A DNA stretch of 64,000 bases, taken from Bog-473 sp963828505. GTDB lineage: Bacteria; Actinomycetota; Acidimicrobiia; Acidimicrobiales; RAAP-2. Below the pieces are notes generated by a model that was not told the DNA's origin, did no database searches, and saw only the letters and a program-made list of their open reading frames with translations. The DNA lies in the NCBI GenBank assembly GCA_963828505.1, contig CAWHFM010000007.1:434001-498000 (forward strand), given 5' to 3'. The translations under genes were made by a program, and so were the position numbers. This document shows positions 35,187-43,352 of the stretch, piece after piece. The first letter of the stretch is position 1; each line of letters starts with the position of its first letter.

Positions 35187-36758
35187 ATGGTCGCCGCCAT
35201 GGCGACCCGGCTGCGAGCGACCCGGCTGCGAGCGACGTGGCTGCCGCGTCGAGGTCGGACCTACCGACAGCCCGGCGGCGCCTGGGACGTTCCGACCCTC
35301 GATGCGCTCCTTACTGCCCATGGCGGCGAGGTGGTGGACGGCGACGCCCGAGTGAGCGCCACCCAGGTCAACGCCCTCGTGGCCGCAGTGGCAGGGGGCT
35401 TGCGCTCCCAGGGGGTCCGGCGGGGCGACACCGTCGCCTGGCAGCTGCCCAACAGCCTGGCCGCCATGGTGCTGACGAGAGCCTGTTGGCGTCTCGGCGC
35501 CGTGGCCGCGCCGGTACTGCACACCTTCGGGGTGTCCGAGGTCGAGGCCGCGCTGACCCAGGTCGAGCCGCGCCTCGTCGTCGAACTCGAGCACAGCGCT
35601 CTGTCGAGTCCGACTGTGCTCGCCGAGACTCTGGGCGGGGATCCGGTGCCAGCCGAGACTTGCCCAGCCCGAACCTCCGACGTCGCGTTGGTGCTGTTCA
35701 CGTCTGGTTCGACCGGAACACCCAAGGCAGTACTGCACACCCAACGCGGGCTCAGCTGGAAGGCCGCGCTGATGACGCGGGTGCACTCGCTCGGGCCGGC
35801 CGACGCCGTCTTGATGCCGGCACCGATGGCCCACGTCTCTGGTCTGCTCAACGGCGTACTCGTGCCGGGAGCCTCGGGCATGCGCGCCGTGCTCGTGCGC
35901 CGCTTCGACCCCGATCGGGCTCTGTCGCTGGTCGAGCGCGAGCGGGTCACGTTCATGGCCGGCCCACCGACCTTCTTCATCGCCATGGGCGCCGTGCTCA
36001 GCGAGCGCGGTGCAGACACGGACGTCTCGACCGTTCGCCTCGTCTCGAGTGGCGGATCCTCCGTCACCCCCGCGTTCGTCGAGGACACGGCGCGCATCTT
36101 CGACTGCCGCGTCAAGCGCACCTACGGGTCGACCGAGGCGCCGACGGTGACGACGAGTACCGACGCCGACCCCTTCGAGCGCGCCCGCGACACGGACGGA
36201 CGGGCCGTCGGCGAGGTCGAGCTGCGGGTGTCCGGTCCCGAGCACGGCACGCCGCTGCCCTCGGGCGACCGCGGCGAGCTCTGGGTCCGCGGACCGGAGC
36301 TCTTCGCCGGGTACGCCGATCCGGCCCAAACGGCCGAGGTCGTCGCACCCGGCGGCTGGTTCCGCACGGGCGACCTGGCCACCGTGGACGACGACGGATG
36401 GCTGACGATCGTCGGACGGCTGAAGGACGTCATCATTCGAGGCGGCGAGAACATCTCGTCGTCCGAGGTCGAGGCGGTGCTCGAGGCGCACCCCGCGGTG
36501 CGCCACGCCGCCGCGGTGGGTTATCCCGATCCGCTCATGGGAGAGCGGGTGGCGGCCTTCGTGGAGTCGACGAAGCCCTTCGGCCTTGAAGAGTGCCGGG
36601 CCTGGTTCGAGCGTCGTGGCGTGGCGAAGTTCAAGACCCCCGAGAAGGTCGAGTGCCTCGAGCATCTCCCGCTGCTCGGCTCGGGCAAAGCCGACCGGGC
36701 CGCGCTTCGCGCTCGGGCCGCCACCGAATCCTCTCTCCAGCCCACTGCTCCCGCTTGA
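35187..36758 (+). CDS. AMP-dependent acyl-CoA ligase
   Basis: About 523 residues of the ANL superfamily. The P-loop signature is LVLFTSGSTGTPKAVLHT. The adenine-binding stretch is RTYGSTEAPTVTTS, the hinge GWFRTGDLATVDDDGWLTIVGR, and the catalytic Lys occurs near the end in LLGSGKADRAAL. Two in-frame ATGs (35187, 35199) are possible; the codons after them repeat a 15-base unit encoding RLRAT twice. It activates a carboxylic acid to its CoA thioester for the neighbouring acyl-CoA dehydrogenases. Confidence 0.9.
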   Translation: MVAAMATRLRATRLRATWLPRRGRTYRQPGGAWDVPTLDALLTAHGGEVVDGDARVSATQVNALVAAVAGGLRSQGVRRGDTVAWQLPNSLAAMVLTRACWRLGAVAAPVLHTFGVSEVEAALTQVEPRLVVELEHSALSSPTVLAETLGGDPVPAETCPARTSDVALVLFTSGSTGTPKAVLHTQRGLSWKAALMTRVHSLGPADAVLMPAPMAHVSGLLNGVLVPGASGMRAVLVRRFDPDRALSLVERERVTFMAGPPTFFIAMGAVLSERGADTDVSTVRLVSSGGSSVTPAFVEDTARIFDCRVKRTYGSTEAPTVTTSTDADPFERARDTDGRAVGEVELRVSGPEHGTPLPSGDRGELWVRGPELFAGYADPAQTAEVVAPGGWFRTGDLATVDDDGWLTIVGRLKDVIIRGGENISSSEVEAVLEAHPAVRHAAAVGYPDPLMGERVAAFVESTKPFGLEECRAWFERRGVAKFKTPEKVECLEHLPLLGSGKADRAALRARAATESSLQPTAPA

Positions 36759-36812
36759 TCGATCTCCCACACGACAGCGCCACGGGGCACAGCACGCGGT
36801 AAAGGTTCGTCA

Positions 36813-36841
36813 GCGGGGCACCCCATGACGAGGTGCCCCGC
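36813..36841. terminator. Hairpin between convergent genes
   Basis: GCGGGGCACC (36813-36822) pairs perfectly with GGTGCCCCGC (36832-36841) across a 9-base loop. A second weaker stem, AGGGCG with CGCCCT, follows at about 36867-36890. Located between the convergent ligase and secreted-protein genes. No clear T tract, so probably a bidirectional GC-hairpin terminator. Confidence 0.6.
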
Positions 36842-36896
36842 CTCGAACCACTGCAAAAGGGCGGGCGCGTTGTTCGCCCTCCCCCACTGTGTCCTG

Positions 36897-37364
36897 TTAG
36901 TCGGACGCGGTAATGGTCAACGTCGACGCGTAGGTCACGGTGTTCGTCTTGTTGGAGAGACCAAGGGTCGCCTGGTCTCCCGCTGAACCGCCGTAGAGGC
37001 AAATGTCCTCGGTTTGGCCCTTGGGGAGCTTGAACGCCGGCGATCCTTCAAAGGTCACGTAGGCGCTCTTCGTTCCGGTGTTCTTGATCGTAAAGGACAC
37101 CGGTGGGGTCGACTCGCCGCAGTTTCCTCCACTCGTGTCCTCTGCAACGGTCAACGCGGTTGGCTTGTATTTCGCCGTGCTGCCTTGGCCCTTGATCTTC
37201 GACGACGGCGTCGTCGCGGGGACGACGTGCGACGATGCCGCTGCTCGTGCTACGGCATGAACACCCGGGGACGCAGCGCCCGCGGGGACTGAGGCGATCG
37301 CGCCGCCCGCCAAAGCAATGCTTCCAGCCGCGACAAGCGCGACGCGATTCAATAGTACTCCCAT
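36897..37364 (-). CDS. Small secreted protein of unknown function
   Basis: 155 residues with a strong AAGGAGG ribosome site 10 bases before the ATG at 37364. A signal peptide (LLNRVALVAAGSIALAGGAIA, then cleavage after ..AGA) precedes an Ala/Ser/Lys linker. A beta-sandwich-like domain carries PPVSFTIKNTGTKSAYVTF and ends LTITASD. Two cysteines (GGNCGES and EDICLYGG) could form a disulphide. Base composition is lower in GC than the neighbouring catabolic genes, and the ribosome site suggests high expression. It may be a cell-surface adhesin-like domain. Function unknown. Confidence 0.7.
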   Translation of the reverse strand: MGVLLNRVALVAAGSIALAGGAIASVPAGAASPGVHAVARAAASSHVVPATTPSSKIKGQGSTAKYKPTALTVAEDTSGGNCGESTPPVSFTIKNTGTKSAYVTFEGSPAFKLPKGQTEDICLYGGSAGDQATLGLSNKTNTVTYASTLTITASD

Positions 37365-37437
37365 ACTTTGCAACCTCCTTGTGGTTACGCTCCGCCCCAG
37401 CCGATCGAGTATTCCTCGCTGGGCATGGAGAAAATAC

Positions 37438-37542
37438 ATGGCAATCGTCACGAATGCCAGCGTCCGTGCAAAGAAAGCTCGTCAACGACGGTTGAAACAA
37501 CAGAAGCGGTCGGCCGAACGTCAAGATCAACCCCTCGATTGA
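37438..37542 (+). CDS. Possible 34-residue basic peptide
   Basis: The ATG at 37438 has GGAG 8 bases upstream. The peptide starts MAIVTNASVRAKKARQRRL and has 11 Lys/Arg in 34 residues with a helical, nucleic-acid-binding look. It is divergent from the secreted-protein gene, with 73 bp between starts, and has relatively AT-rich codons. No homologue is recognised and length alone gives little statistical support, so this is tentative. Confidence 0.3.
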   Translation: MAIVTNASVRAKKARQRRLKQQKRSAERQDQPLD

Positions 37543-37819
37543 TCCGTCCTTCGGTGAGCAGGCACGAACAGAGGAATGGGCACACGACCCCACGAACCCG
37601 CCATGGGGTTACAATCTTCGCAATCTCGACGCCGGTTGAGTCTGGGTCCGTTGAAGGCGCTCGTCAAGGTGCAAGCCTGGAATATGCGTGGAGGCGTGGA
37701 ATCCGCTTCACGATGGCTGGGGCGAAGCCGCGACCAGCCGCCGGATTGGCCGGTCGCTCGTGGCCGACGAGTGACCGTGGGTCTCCGGTCTCGCCATCGA
37801 TGCTGACGTCGACGTGCCG
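37543..37819. other. Intergenic stretch without recognisable genes
   Basis: 277 bases between the possible small peptide and the convergent acyl-CoA dehydrogenase. All frames read as arginine/serine-rich noise. No tRNA, strong hairpin or repeat was seen. Confidence 0.5.
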
Positions 37820-39029
37820 TCAATCGGCTGGCGCGTCCTCCGCGGTACGCAGGCCGGCACGGAGCAGCTCCGCGATGCGGTCTCGGTGGAAGGCGGCGTC
37901 GCCGTAGCTCACCTGGTCCAGCTGGGCGCGCTTCAGGTACAGGTGCATGTCGTGCTCCCAAGTGAAGCCTATGCCGCCGTGGACCTGGAGCCCGGTGGCC
38001 ATGACGCGCCGCGAGGCATCGGAGCACCACGCTTTCGCCATGCTCGCCGACATGGAGCGGTCCGGATCGTCCGCCGCCGTGCACCAGGCGGAGTAGTACG
38101 CGGTCGAGCGCATGCCCTCGACGTCGACGAGCGCGTCCGCGAGCATGTGCTTCACGGCCTGGAACGAGCCGATGGGTTTGCCGAACTGGACGCGGTCCTT
38201 GGCATAGGAGACGGCCAGCGACAAGACATGGTCTGCGGCACCCAACATTTCCGCGCTGGCCAGCGTCGCGGCACGGTCGAGTGCAGACCGGGCCGCCTCG
38301 GCTCCGCCGAGATGCAGCGCGGGCGTCTCGTCGAAGGCCAGCACGCCGAGCTCCCTCGTGCGGTCCATGGCCGCGATGGGCCGCGGTCGTCCTTGCTCAC
38401 GTTGGTCGACGACATAGACGTCGGTCCCGGTGACGACGACCGCCAGGTCCGCCGAGGGAGCGAAGACGGTCGGTCCGGCCGTGCCGCTGAGTCTGACCTG
38501 CGGGCCTGCGCCCTCGACCTCGGCCCGGATATGCCCGCTTCGCGGCACGAAGGCGAGGCAGCCGGTGGCGGAGCCGTCAGCGATGGCACCCCGCCACTCG
38601 TCGGTCGCAGCCACGGCACGAGCCTCGGGCCGCGCCAGCGCGCCGAGGGCGAGCACCGACGACAGGAACGGTGCGGCGACCAGCCGACGACCCACCTCCT
38701 CGCACAAGACCGCGACCTCGACCGTGCCCAGGCCGAGACCACCTTGGTCTTCGGGCACCTCGAGCGCGAGCCACCCCTGATCGGCCATGGCCGCCCAGGC
38801 GGTGGCGTCGAACCCGCTCGGCCGCGTCGCCTGAGTCCGCGGCGAGGCGGGCTCCGGCGTCGGTCCCCGCCGAGGCGTCGTCGTCGACCTGACCGGCCCC
38901 GGGGAGGGTTCCGACCACGACGCCCGGACCTACCCGGGCGCGCAACTGCTCGTGACCGGCGAACCGGTCCAACAGCGTGACCGCGGCCTCGCGCAGGGCC
39001 ACCTGGTCGGCTGAGAGGTCGAAGTCCAC
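37820..39029 (-). CDS. Acyl-CoA dehydrogenase, small FadE subunit type (frameshifted)
   Basis: About 403 codons. N-terminus MDFDLSADQVALREAAVTLLD at 39029. The frame changes somewhere between 38830 and 38940 (net one extra base) into AMADQGWLALEVPEDQGGLGLG. It then continues through FVPRSGHIRAE, SLAVSYAKDRVQFGKPIGSFQ and LQVHGGIGFTWEHDMHLYLKR. This C-terminal HGGIGFTWE-type ending marks the smaller subunit of alpha/beta FadE heterotetramers, as in FadE28/29-like pairs. It is divergent from the large-type gene at 39090, with a shared operator candidate between them. Confidence 0.8.
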
Positions 39030-39054
39030 GGCGGCGAAGTCTACGGTCCGACCC

Positions 39055-39068
39055 TGACACGGGCGTCA
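39055..39068. promoter_or_regulatory. Operator candidate between divergent acyl-CoA dehydrogenases
   Basis: TGACAC-GG-GCGTCA, one mismatch to TGACAC-N2-GTGTCA. It sits 26 bp from the minus-strand start and 22 bp from the plus-strand start, so one bound protein would cover both promoters. Confidence 0.55.
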
Positions 39069-39089
39069 CCCATCGGGGCCGCCTGTGCC

Positions 39090-40280
39090 ATGCTGCGCGA
39101 CGTGGATCTGCGCACGACGGCGGAGCAGGAGGAGCTGCGTCGCGCCTTCCGTGCCTGGCTGCACGAACACCTGCCCTGGCCCTATGGCCGCGGGCTCCCA
39201 CCCCGCTTCGACGACCTGGCCGATGCGGTCGCGTTCGGGAGGCGCTGGCAGTCCGACCTGGCCTCCGCCGGGTGGGTCGGACTGACCTGGCCCGAGGAGT
39301 TCGGGGGCCGAGGACTGGGTGCGCTCGAGAACTACGTCGTGATCGAGGAGCTGGCCCGGGCGCGCGCGCCGGAGCTGGTCGGCCGCATCGGGATCAACCT
39401 GGTCGGGCCTACCCTGCTCGCCCACGGCACGGCGGAGCAGAAGCAGCGCTTCCTGCCGCTGATCCTCTCGGCCGACGAGCTGTGGTGCCAGCTCTTCAGC
39501 GAGCCCGACGCCGGGAGCGACCTGGCCTCGCTCACGACCCGCGCCCTGGCGGCGGACGGCGGCTACCGGGTGAGCGGGCGCAAGGTCTGGACGTCCTACG
39601 CGCAGTTCGCCGACTGGGGCCTGTGCCTGACCCGCACCGACCCCGATGCGCCGAAGCGGCAGCAGGGCATCACGGCCCTGGTCGTGGACATGCATGCCGA
39701 GGGCGTCCACGTCCACCCGCTCGTGCAGTCGACCGGGGAGGCCGAGTTCAACGAGGTCGAGCTCGACGATGTCTTCGTACCCGCCTCGCGACGCGTCGGC
39801 GAGGAGGGCGCCGGCTGGGCGGTCGCCGGCTCGACGCTGGCGCACGAGCGCGGGATCAACCCGCGCCAGCTCGTCATCCACTCCCAACTCGTGGAGGAGC
39901 TGGTGCGCCTGGCCGACGAGAACGGAAGCTTCGACGACTGGCGACTGCGCCAGCAGTTGGCTCAGGCGGCGACGGAGGTCCGCTTGTTCCAGCTGCACAA
40001 TTGGCGTTCGTTGACCCGACTCTCGAAGGGCGAGGCTCCGGGCCCCGAAGGGAGCGCCCTCAAGCTCTACTGGAGCGAGATGTCGAAACGGCTCCACCAG
40101 ACCGCCCTCGACGTCCTCGGCAGCGCCTCCCCTCTCTGGCACGGCGCTCCGGACAACCCCGACGACGGCGCCTGGCAGCGCTCATGGCTCTACTACCTGG
40201 CGTCGTCGATCTTCGCCGGCACCAACGAGATCCAGCGGACGCTGGTCGGCGAGCGCGTCCTCGGGCTCCCCCGGCCCTGA
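39090..40280 (+). CDS. Acyl-CoA dehydrogenase, large FadE type
   Basis: 396 residues. DLRTTAEQEELRRAFRAWLHEHLP at the N-terminus, LVGPTLLAHGTAEQKQRFLP, CQLFSEPDAGSDLASLTTRA (flavin contact), GRKVWTSYAQFADWG, and FAGTNEIQRTLVGERVLGLP at the C-terminus. It closely resembles the enzyme at 33988. Together with the small-type gene on the other strand it probably forms an alpha/beta heterotetramer, the arrangement known for FadE26-FadE27 and FadE28-FadE29 in steroid side-chain oxidation. It is 6 bases upstream of a CoA transferase. Confidence 0.9.
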   Translation: MLRDVDLRTTAEQEELRRAFRAWLHEHLPWPYGRGLPPRFDDLADAVAFGRRWQSDLASAGWVGLTWPEEFGGRGLGALENYVVIEELARARAPELVGRIGINLVGPTLLAHGTAEQKQRFLPLILSADELWCQLFSEPDAGSDLASLTTRALAADGGYRVSGRKVWTSYAQFADWGLCLTRTDPDAPKRQQGITALVVDMHAEGVHVHPLVQSTGEAEFNEVELDDVFVPASRRVGEEGAGWAVAGSTLAHERGINPRQLVIHSQLVEELVRLADENGSFDDWRLRQQLAQAATEVRLFQLHNWRSLTRLSKGEAPGPEGSALKLYWSEMSKRLHQTALDVLGSASPLWHGAPDNPDDGAWQRSWLYYLASSIFAGTNEIQRTLVGERVLGLPRP

Positions 40281-40286
40281 CCCGAC

Positions 40287-41502
40287 GTGGCCGACGAGCA
40301 CATCGCGGGCCCCCTGGCGGGCATCAGGGTGGTGGACGCCGGGACGCGGATCTCGGCACCGTTCTGCGCGGGGTTGCTCGGCGAGCTCGGAGCCGAGGTG
40401 ATCAAGGTGGAGCTGCCGGGTGAAGGCGACTTCATGCGCACCATGGGGCCCTTCGTGCACCGTGACGAGGAGCCCGACTACTCCCTCTCGTGGGCGGTCG
40501 AGGGCCGGGGCCGGCGCGGCGTGACGTGCGACTTGCGCCGACCGGAAGGCCAGGACCTGTTCAAGCGGCTGGTGGCGAAGGCGGACGTCCTGTGCGAGAA
40601 CTTCCGCCCCGGCACGATGGAACGCTGGGGACTCGGTCCCGACGACCTCCCGGCGGAACTCGTCTACGTGCGCATCAGCGTGTTCGGCCAGAGCGGGCCC
40701 TACGCGCCGCGCCCGGGCCTGGACCGCCTCGGCATCGCGTTCGGCGGACTGCTGCACCTGACCGGGGAGCCCGACCGCCCGCCGGTCCGGCCCGGCGTCA
40801 CCATCTCCGACTATCTCACCGGGACCTTCGCCGCCTTCGCCGCCGTGGCCGCGCTCTACGGCCGCGACACGCGGGACGGGAGGCGGCGAGATCATCGACG
40901 CGCCGCTCTACGGCTCGGTGCTGCGCGTCCTCGAGTGGACGCTGGCCGGCTACGACCGGCTGGGCATCGTGCGCCAGCGCGAGGGCAACCGCCTGTCGCA
41001 CTCGGCGCCACTGGACAACTACCCCACCGCCGACGGGTCCTTCGTGTGCATCGTGGCCGGGTCCGACGCCAACTTCCGGAGGCTCTGCGCCGCCATGGAA
41101 CGGCCCGATCTCGCCACCGACCCGCGCTTTGCCAGCCTGGCCGAGCGCGCCTCGAGGGGGGACGAGATCAACGGTCTGGTCCGCGACTGGACCTCGGGGC
41201 TGACCGCCGGGGAGATCACGGAGCGCTGCGTCGCCCACGACGTGCCGGTGGGTACCGCCTACAGCGCGGCGGACATCTTCGCCGACCCGCACATGGCGGC
41301 CCGGGGCGACCTGGTGCCCGTCGAGGACCCGGTCATCGGAACCATCCGCCAGCAGGCGCCCTACCCGCGACTGGCCCGCCACCCGGCCCCCGTACCCACG
41401 GGTGCGCCGCGTCTGGGTGAGCACAACCGCGAGGTCTGGTGCGGCTTGGTGGGTCTCAGCGAGGCCGAGCTGGAAGACCTGGTCACACGCGGCGTCGTGT
41501 GA
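40287..41502 (+). CDS. Family III CoA transferase (CaiB/BaiF type, frameshifted)
   Basis: About 405 codons. GTG start at 40287. Motifs: LAGIRVVDAGTRISAPFCAGLLGELGAEVIK beginning the domain, GEGDFMR, WAVEGRGRRGVTCDL, ENFRPGTMERWGLG, and after a frame change near 40883 (one extra base) GEIIDAPLYGSVLRVLEW, AYSAADIFADPHMAARGDL and LGEHNREVW. The catalytic Asp is expected just after the PGLDRLGIAFGGLLHLTG region. It transfers CoA between carboxylates, sparing ATP. Co-transcribed with the acyl-CoA dehydrogenase. Confidence 0.88.
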
Positions 41503-41506
41503 CCAG
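41479..41506. terminator. Perfect hairpin over the CoA transferase stop
   Basis: CTGGTCACACG (41479-41489) pairs with CGTGTGACCAG (41496-41506), an 11-bp stem with a 6-base loop that includes the TGA stop at 41500-41502. It lies before a convergent gene, so terminator is the likely role. No T tract. Confidence 0.55.
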
Positions 41507-41599
41507 CCGTGGCCGGAAACGGGGTCGAGTTCTCCCTCGGCGACAGCCTGACGAGCCTCTCGAGGGCGTCGCCGGGCGGGCGGCGCGCTCACGGCCGCG

Positions 41600-42865
41600 T
41601 CAGCTGCGAGGAAGGCCGAGCACACGCTCGGCGATGATGTTGCGCTGGATCTCCGAGGTCCCGCCGGCGATCGTGGCGGCGAACGAACGCAGGTACTGCG
41701 CGGCCCAGGAGCCGTCGAAGAAGTTGTTCATGGCGTTCCGCTCAATCGGCTCGAATCCGAGGTGCTCGTGCTCCCACTCGGTCACCCGGTACGGTCCCGC
41801 GCCCTCGACGTCGAGGCCCTCGGTGCCCAGCGCTTCCTGGGCCAGCCGGTTGGCGCGCTGATCGGCCTCGCTGCTGAACAGCTTCAGCACGATGTGCTCG
41901 GGCGACATGGCGCCTCGAGTCGACTTGGCGAAGCCGCGGTAGCCCATGCAGCGCATGGCTGCGGCATCGGTGGCGAGACGCCCGATCGCCTCGGCCAGGC
42001 GTGGATCGTCGCCGAGCGTGCGGCCGTCGCCCCCGCTCGCCGGATGCCCGGCCACCCGCACGAGGCCGTCGAGCGTCCGCTCGATCCTCGACACGTTCAT
42101 GATCCAGAGCATCCCCCGCTCGTGACGGAGCGAGCCCTGGCTCACCGCCCACCCGTGGTTGAGCTCGCCGAGCAGGTTGGCGGCAGGTACCTCGACGTCG
42201 GTGAAGAACACCTCGTTGAAGTCGGCGTGCACGGGGTCGGTGAGCTCGGGCAGCGGACGGCACGTGATGCCGGGCGACCGCATGTCGATGATCAGGACGC
42301 TGATCCCGCGGTGCTTGGGCGCGGCGGGATCCGTCCGGACGTAACACAGGCAGTAGTCGGCGTCGTGGGCGCCCGACGTCCAGACCTTCTGTCCGTTCAC
42401 GACGAAGGCATCTCCCCGCCGCTCCGCCCTCGTCGTGAGCGAGGCCAGGTCGCTGCCGGCATTGGGCTCGCTCATGCCGAGGCACCAGGTGATCTCTCCC
42501 TTGAGGGTGGGGAGCACGTAGCGCTCCTTCTGGTCCTCGGTCCCGAACTCGACGATGGAGGCGGCGCAGATCGACAGGCCCTGGGGGTTGAGAGAGCGTG
42601 GCACCATGCGCTCCGTGATCACCTCGAAGTAAGCCATCTGCTCCTGGGGTGTGGCGTTGCGTCCGCCCCGCTCCGGAGGCCAGCCCGGGACCAGGTAGCC
42701 CGCCTCGAACATGGCGCGCTGGAAGGCGCGGGCCCAGTCGGGCAGGTGTGAGGACGACCGCCTCGGGTGGGCGTCCATCACCTCCTGCGAGGGCAGGTGC
42801 TCGTCGAGCCAGGACTCGAACTCGGCTCGGAACGCGACGAGGGCGTCGTCAGGTGCGAGCCGCAT
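41600..42865 (-). CDS. Acyl-CoA dehydrogenase, large FadE type
   Basis: 421 residues. Contains ERYVLPTLKGEITWCLGMSEPNAGSDLASL (flavin-binding core around MSEPNAGSD), NGQKVWTSGAHDADYC, DFNEVFFTDVEVPAANLLG, LRHERGMLWIMNVSR and the C-terminal IAGGTSEIQRNIIAERVLGLP. Last gene of a same-strand run P450, ferredoxin, fused acyl-CoA dehydrogenase, AhpD-like protein and this enzyme. No small-subunit gene is adjacent. Substrate unknown. Confidence 0.9.
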   Translation of the reverse strand: MRLAPDDALVAFRAEFESWLDEHLPSQEVMDAHPRRSSSHLPDWARAFQRAMFEAGYLVPGWPPERGGRNATPQEQMAYFEVITERMVPRSLNPQGLSICAASIVEFGTEDQKERYVLPTLKGEITWCLGMSEPNAGSDLASLTTRAERRGDAFVVNGQKVWTSGAHDADYCLCYVRTDPAAPKHRGISVLIIDMRSPGITCRPLPELTDPVHADFNEVFFTDVEVPAANLLGELNHGWAVSQGSLRHERGMLWIMNVSRIERTLDGLVRVAGHPASGGDGRTLGDDPRLAEAIGRLATDAAAMRCMGYRGFAKSTRGAMSPEHIVLKLFSSEADQRANRLAQEALGTEGLDVEGAGPYRVTEWEHEHLGFEPIERNAMNNFFDGSWAAQYLRSFAATIAGGTSEIQRNIIAERVLGLPRS

Positions 42866-42907
42866 GGCCGACTATGACGAGGCGCATGGGCAACTATGAC
42901 ATGGCCC

Positions 42908-43297
42908 TCATTCTGGGGGCGAGCCGGCCGCCCCCTGCTTGTAGCCCCGCCGGGCGGCGGGCAGGGCCTGAATGGCGAGGACGATCCCGAAGGCGGGTTC
43001 GGTCAACAGGATCGAACCGGCGATCTCGTCCCAGGTCGCGCCCACCTCCGCCGCGAGGCGGGCATGGCGCTGCACGCCGCCGGGTTGGCGGGCGACGACG
43101 GTGCACACCATGCGGATGAGCTCGTGCGTCTTGCGGTCCGGGGCGCGCAGCGAGTCGATGGAGGACATCCAGGCGTTCTGCGCCTGGAGCAGTCCCGGCG
43201 CCCACTCGCTCAGGAGGCGCTCCGACGGAAAGGGCCAGACGTCCGCCTCGACGTCGTAGTCGAGGGCCTCGTCGGGGTCTTCAGGACCGAGGCTCAT
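42908..43297 (-). CDS. AhpD/carboxymuconolactone-decarboxylase-like protein lacking CxxC
   Basis: 129 residues. Helical CMD fold with LRAPDRKTHELIRMVCTVVARQPGGVQRHARLAAEVGATWDEIAGSILL, in which the AhpD active-site CxxCxxxH is replaced by QPGGVQRH, so peroxidase chemistry is unlikely. The conserved His and helix pattern remain. The ATG at 43297 precedes MSLGPEDPDEALDYDVEAD. Lies between two acyl-CoA dehydrogenases on the same strand. Related CMD proteins occur in many aromatic and lipid gene clusters with unknown roles. Confidence 0.7.
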   Translation of the reverse strand: MSLGPEDPDEALDYDVEADVWPFPSERLLSEWAPGLLQAQNAWMSSIDSLRAPDRKTHELIRMVCTVVARQPGGVQRHARLAAEVGATWDEIAGSILLTEPAFGIVLAIQALPAARRGYKQGAAGSPPE

Positions 43298-43352
43298 CGG
43301 CGCGTCACCTTACCGGCGAGGGCTGGCCGGACCGATGTGGCCGGCCGCCTGC

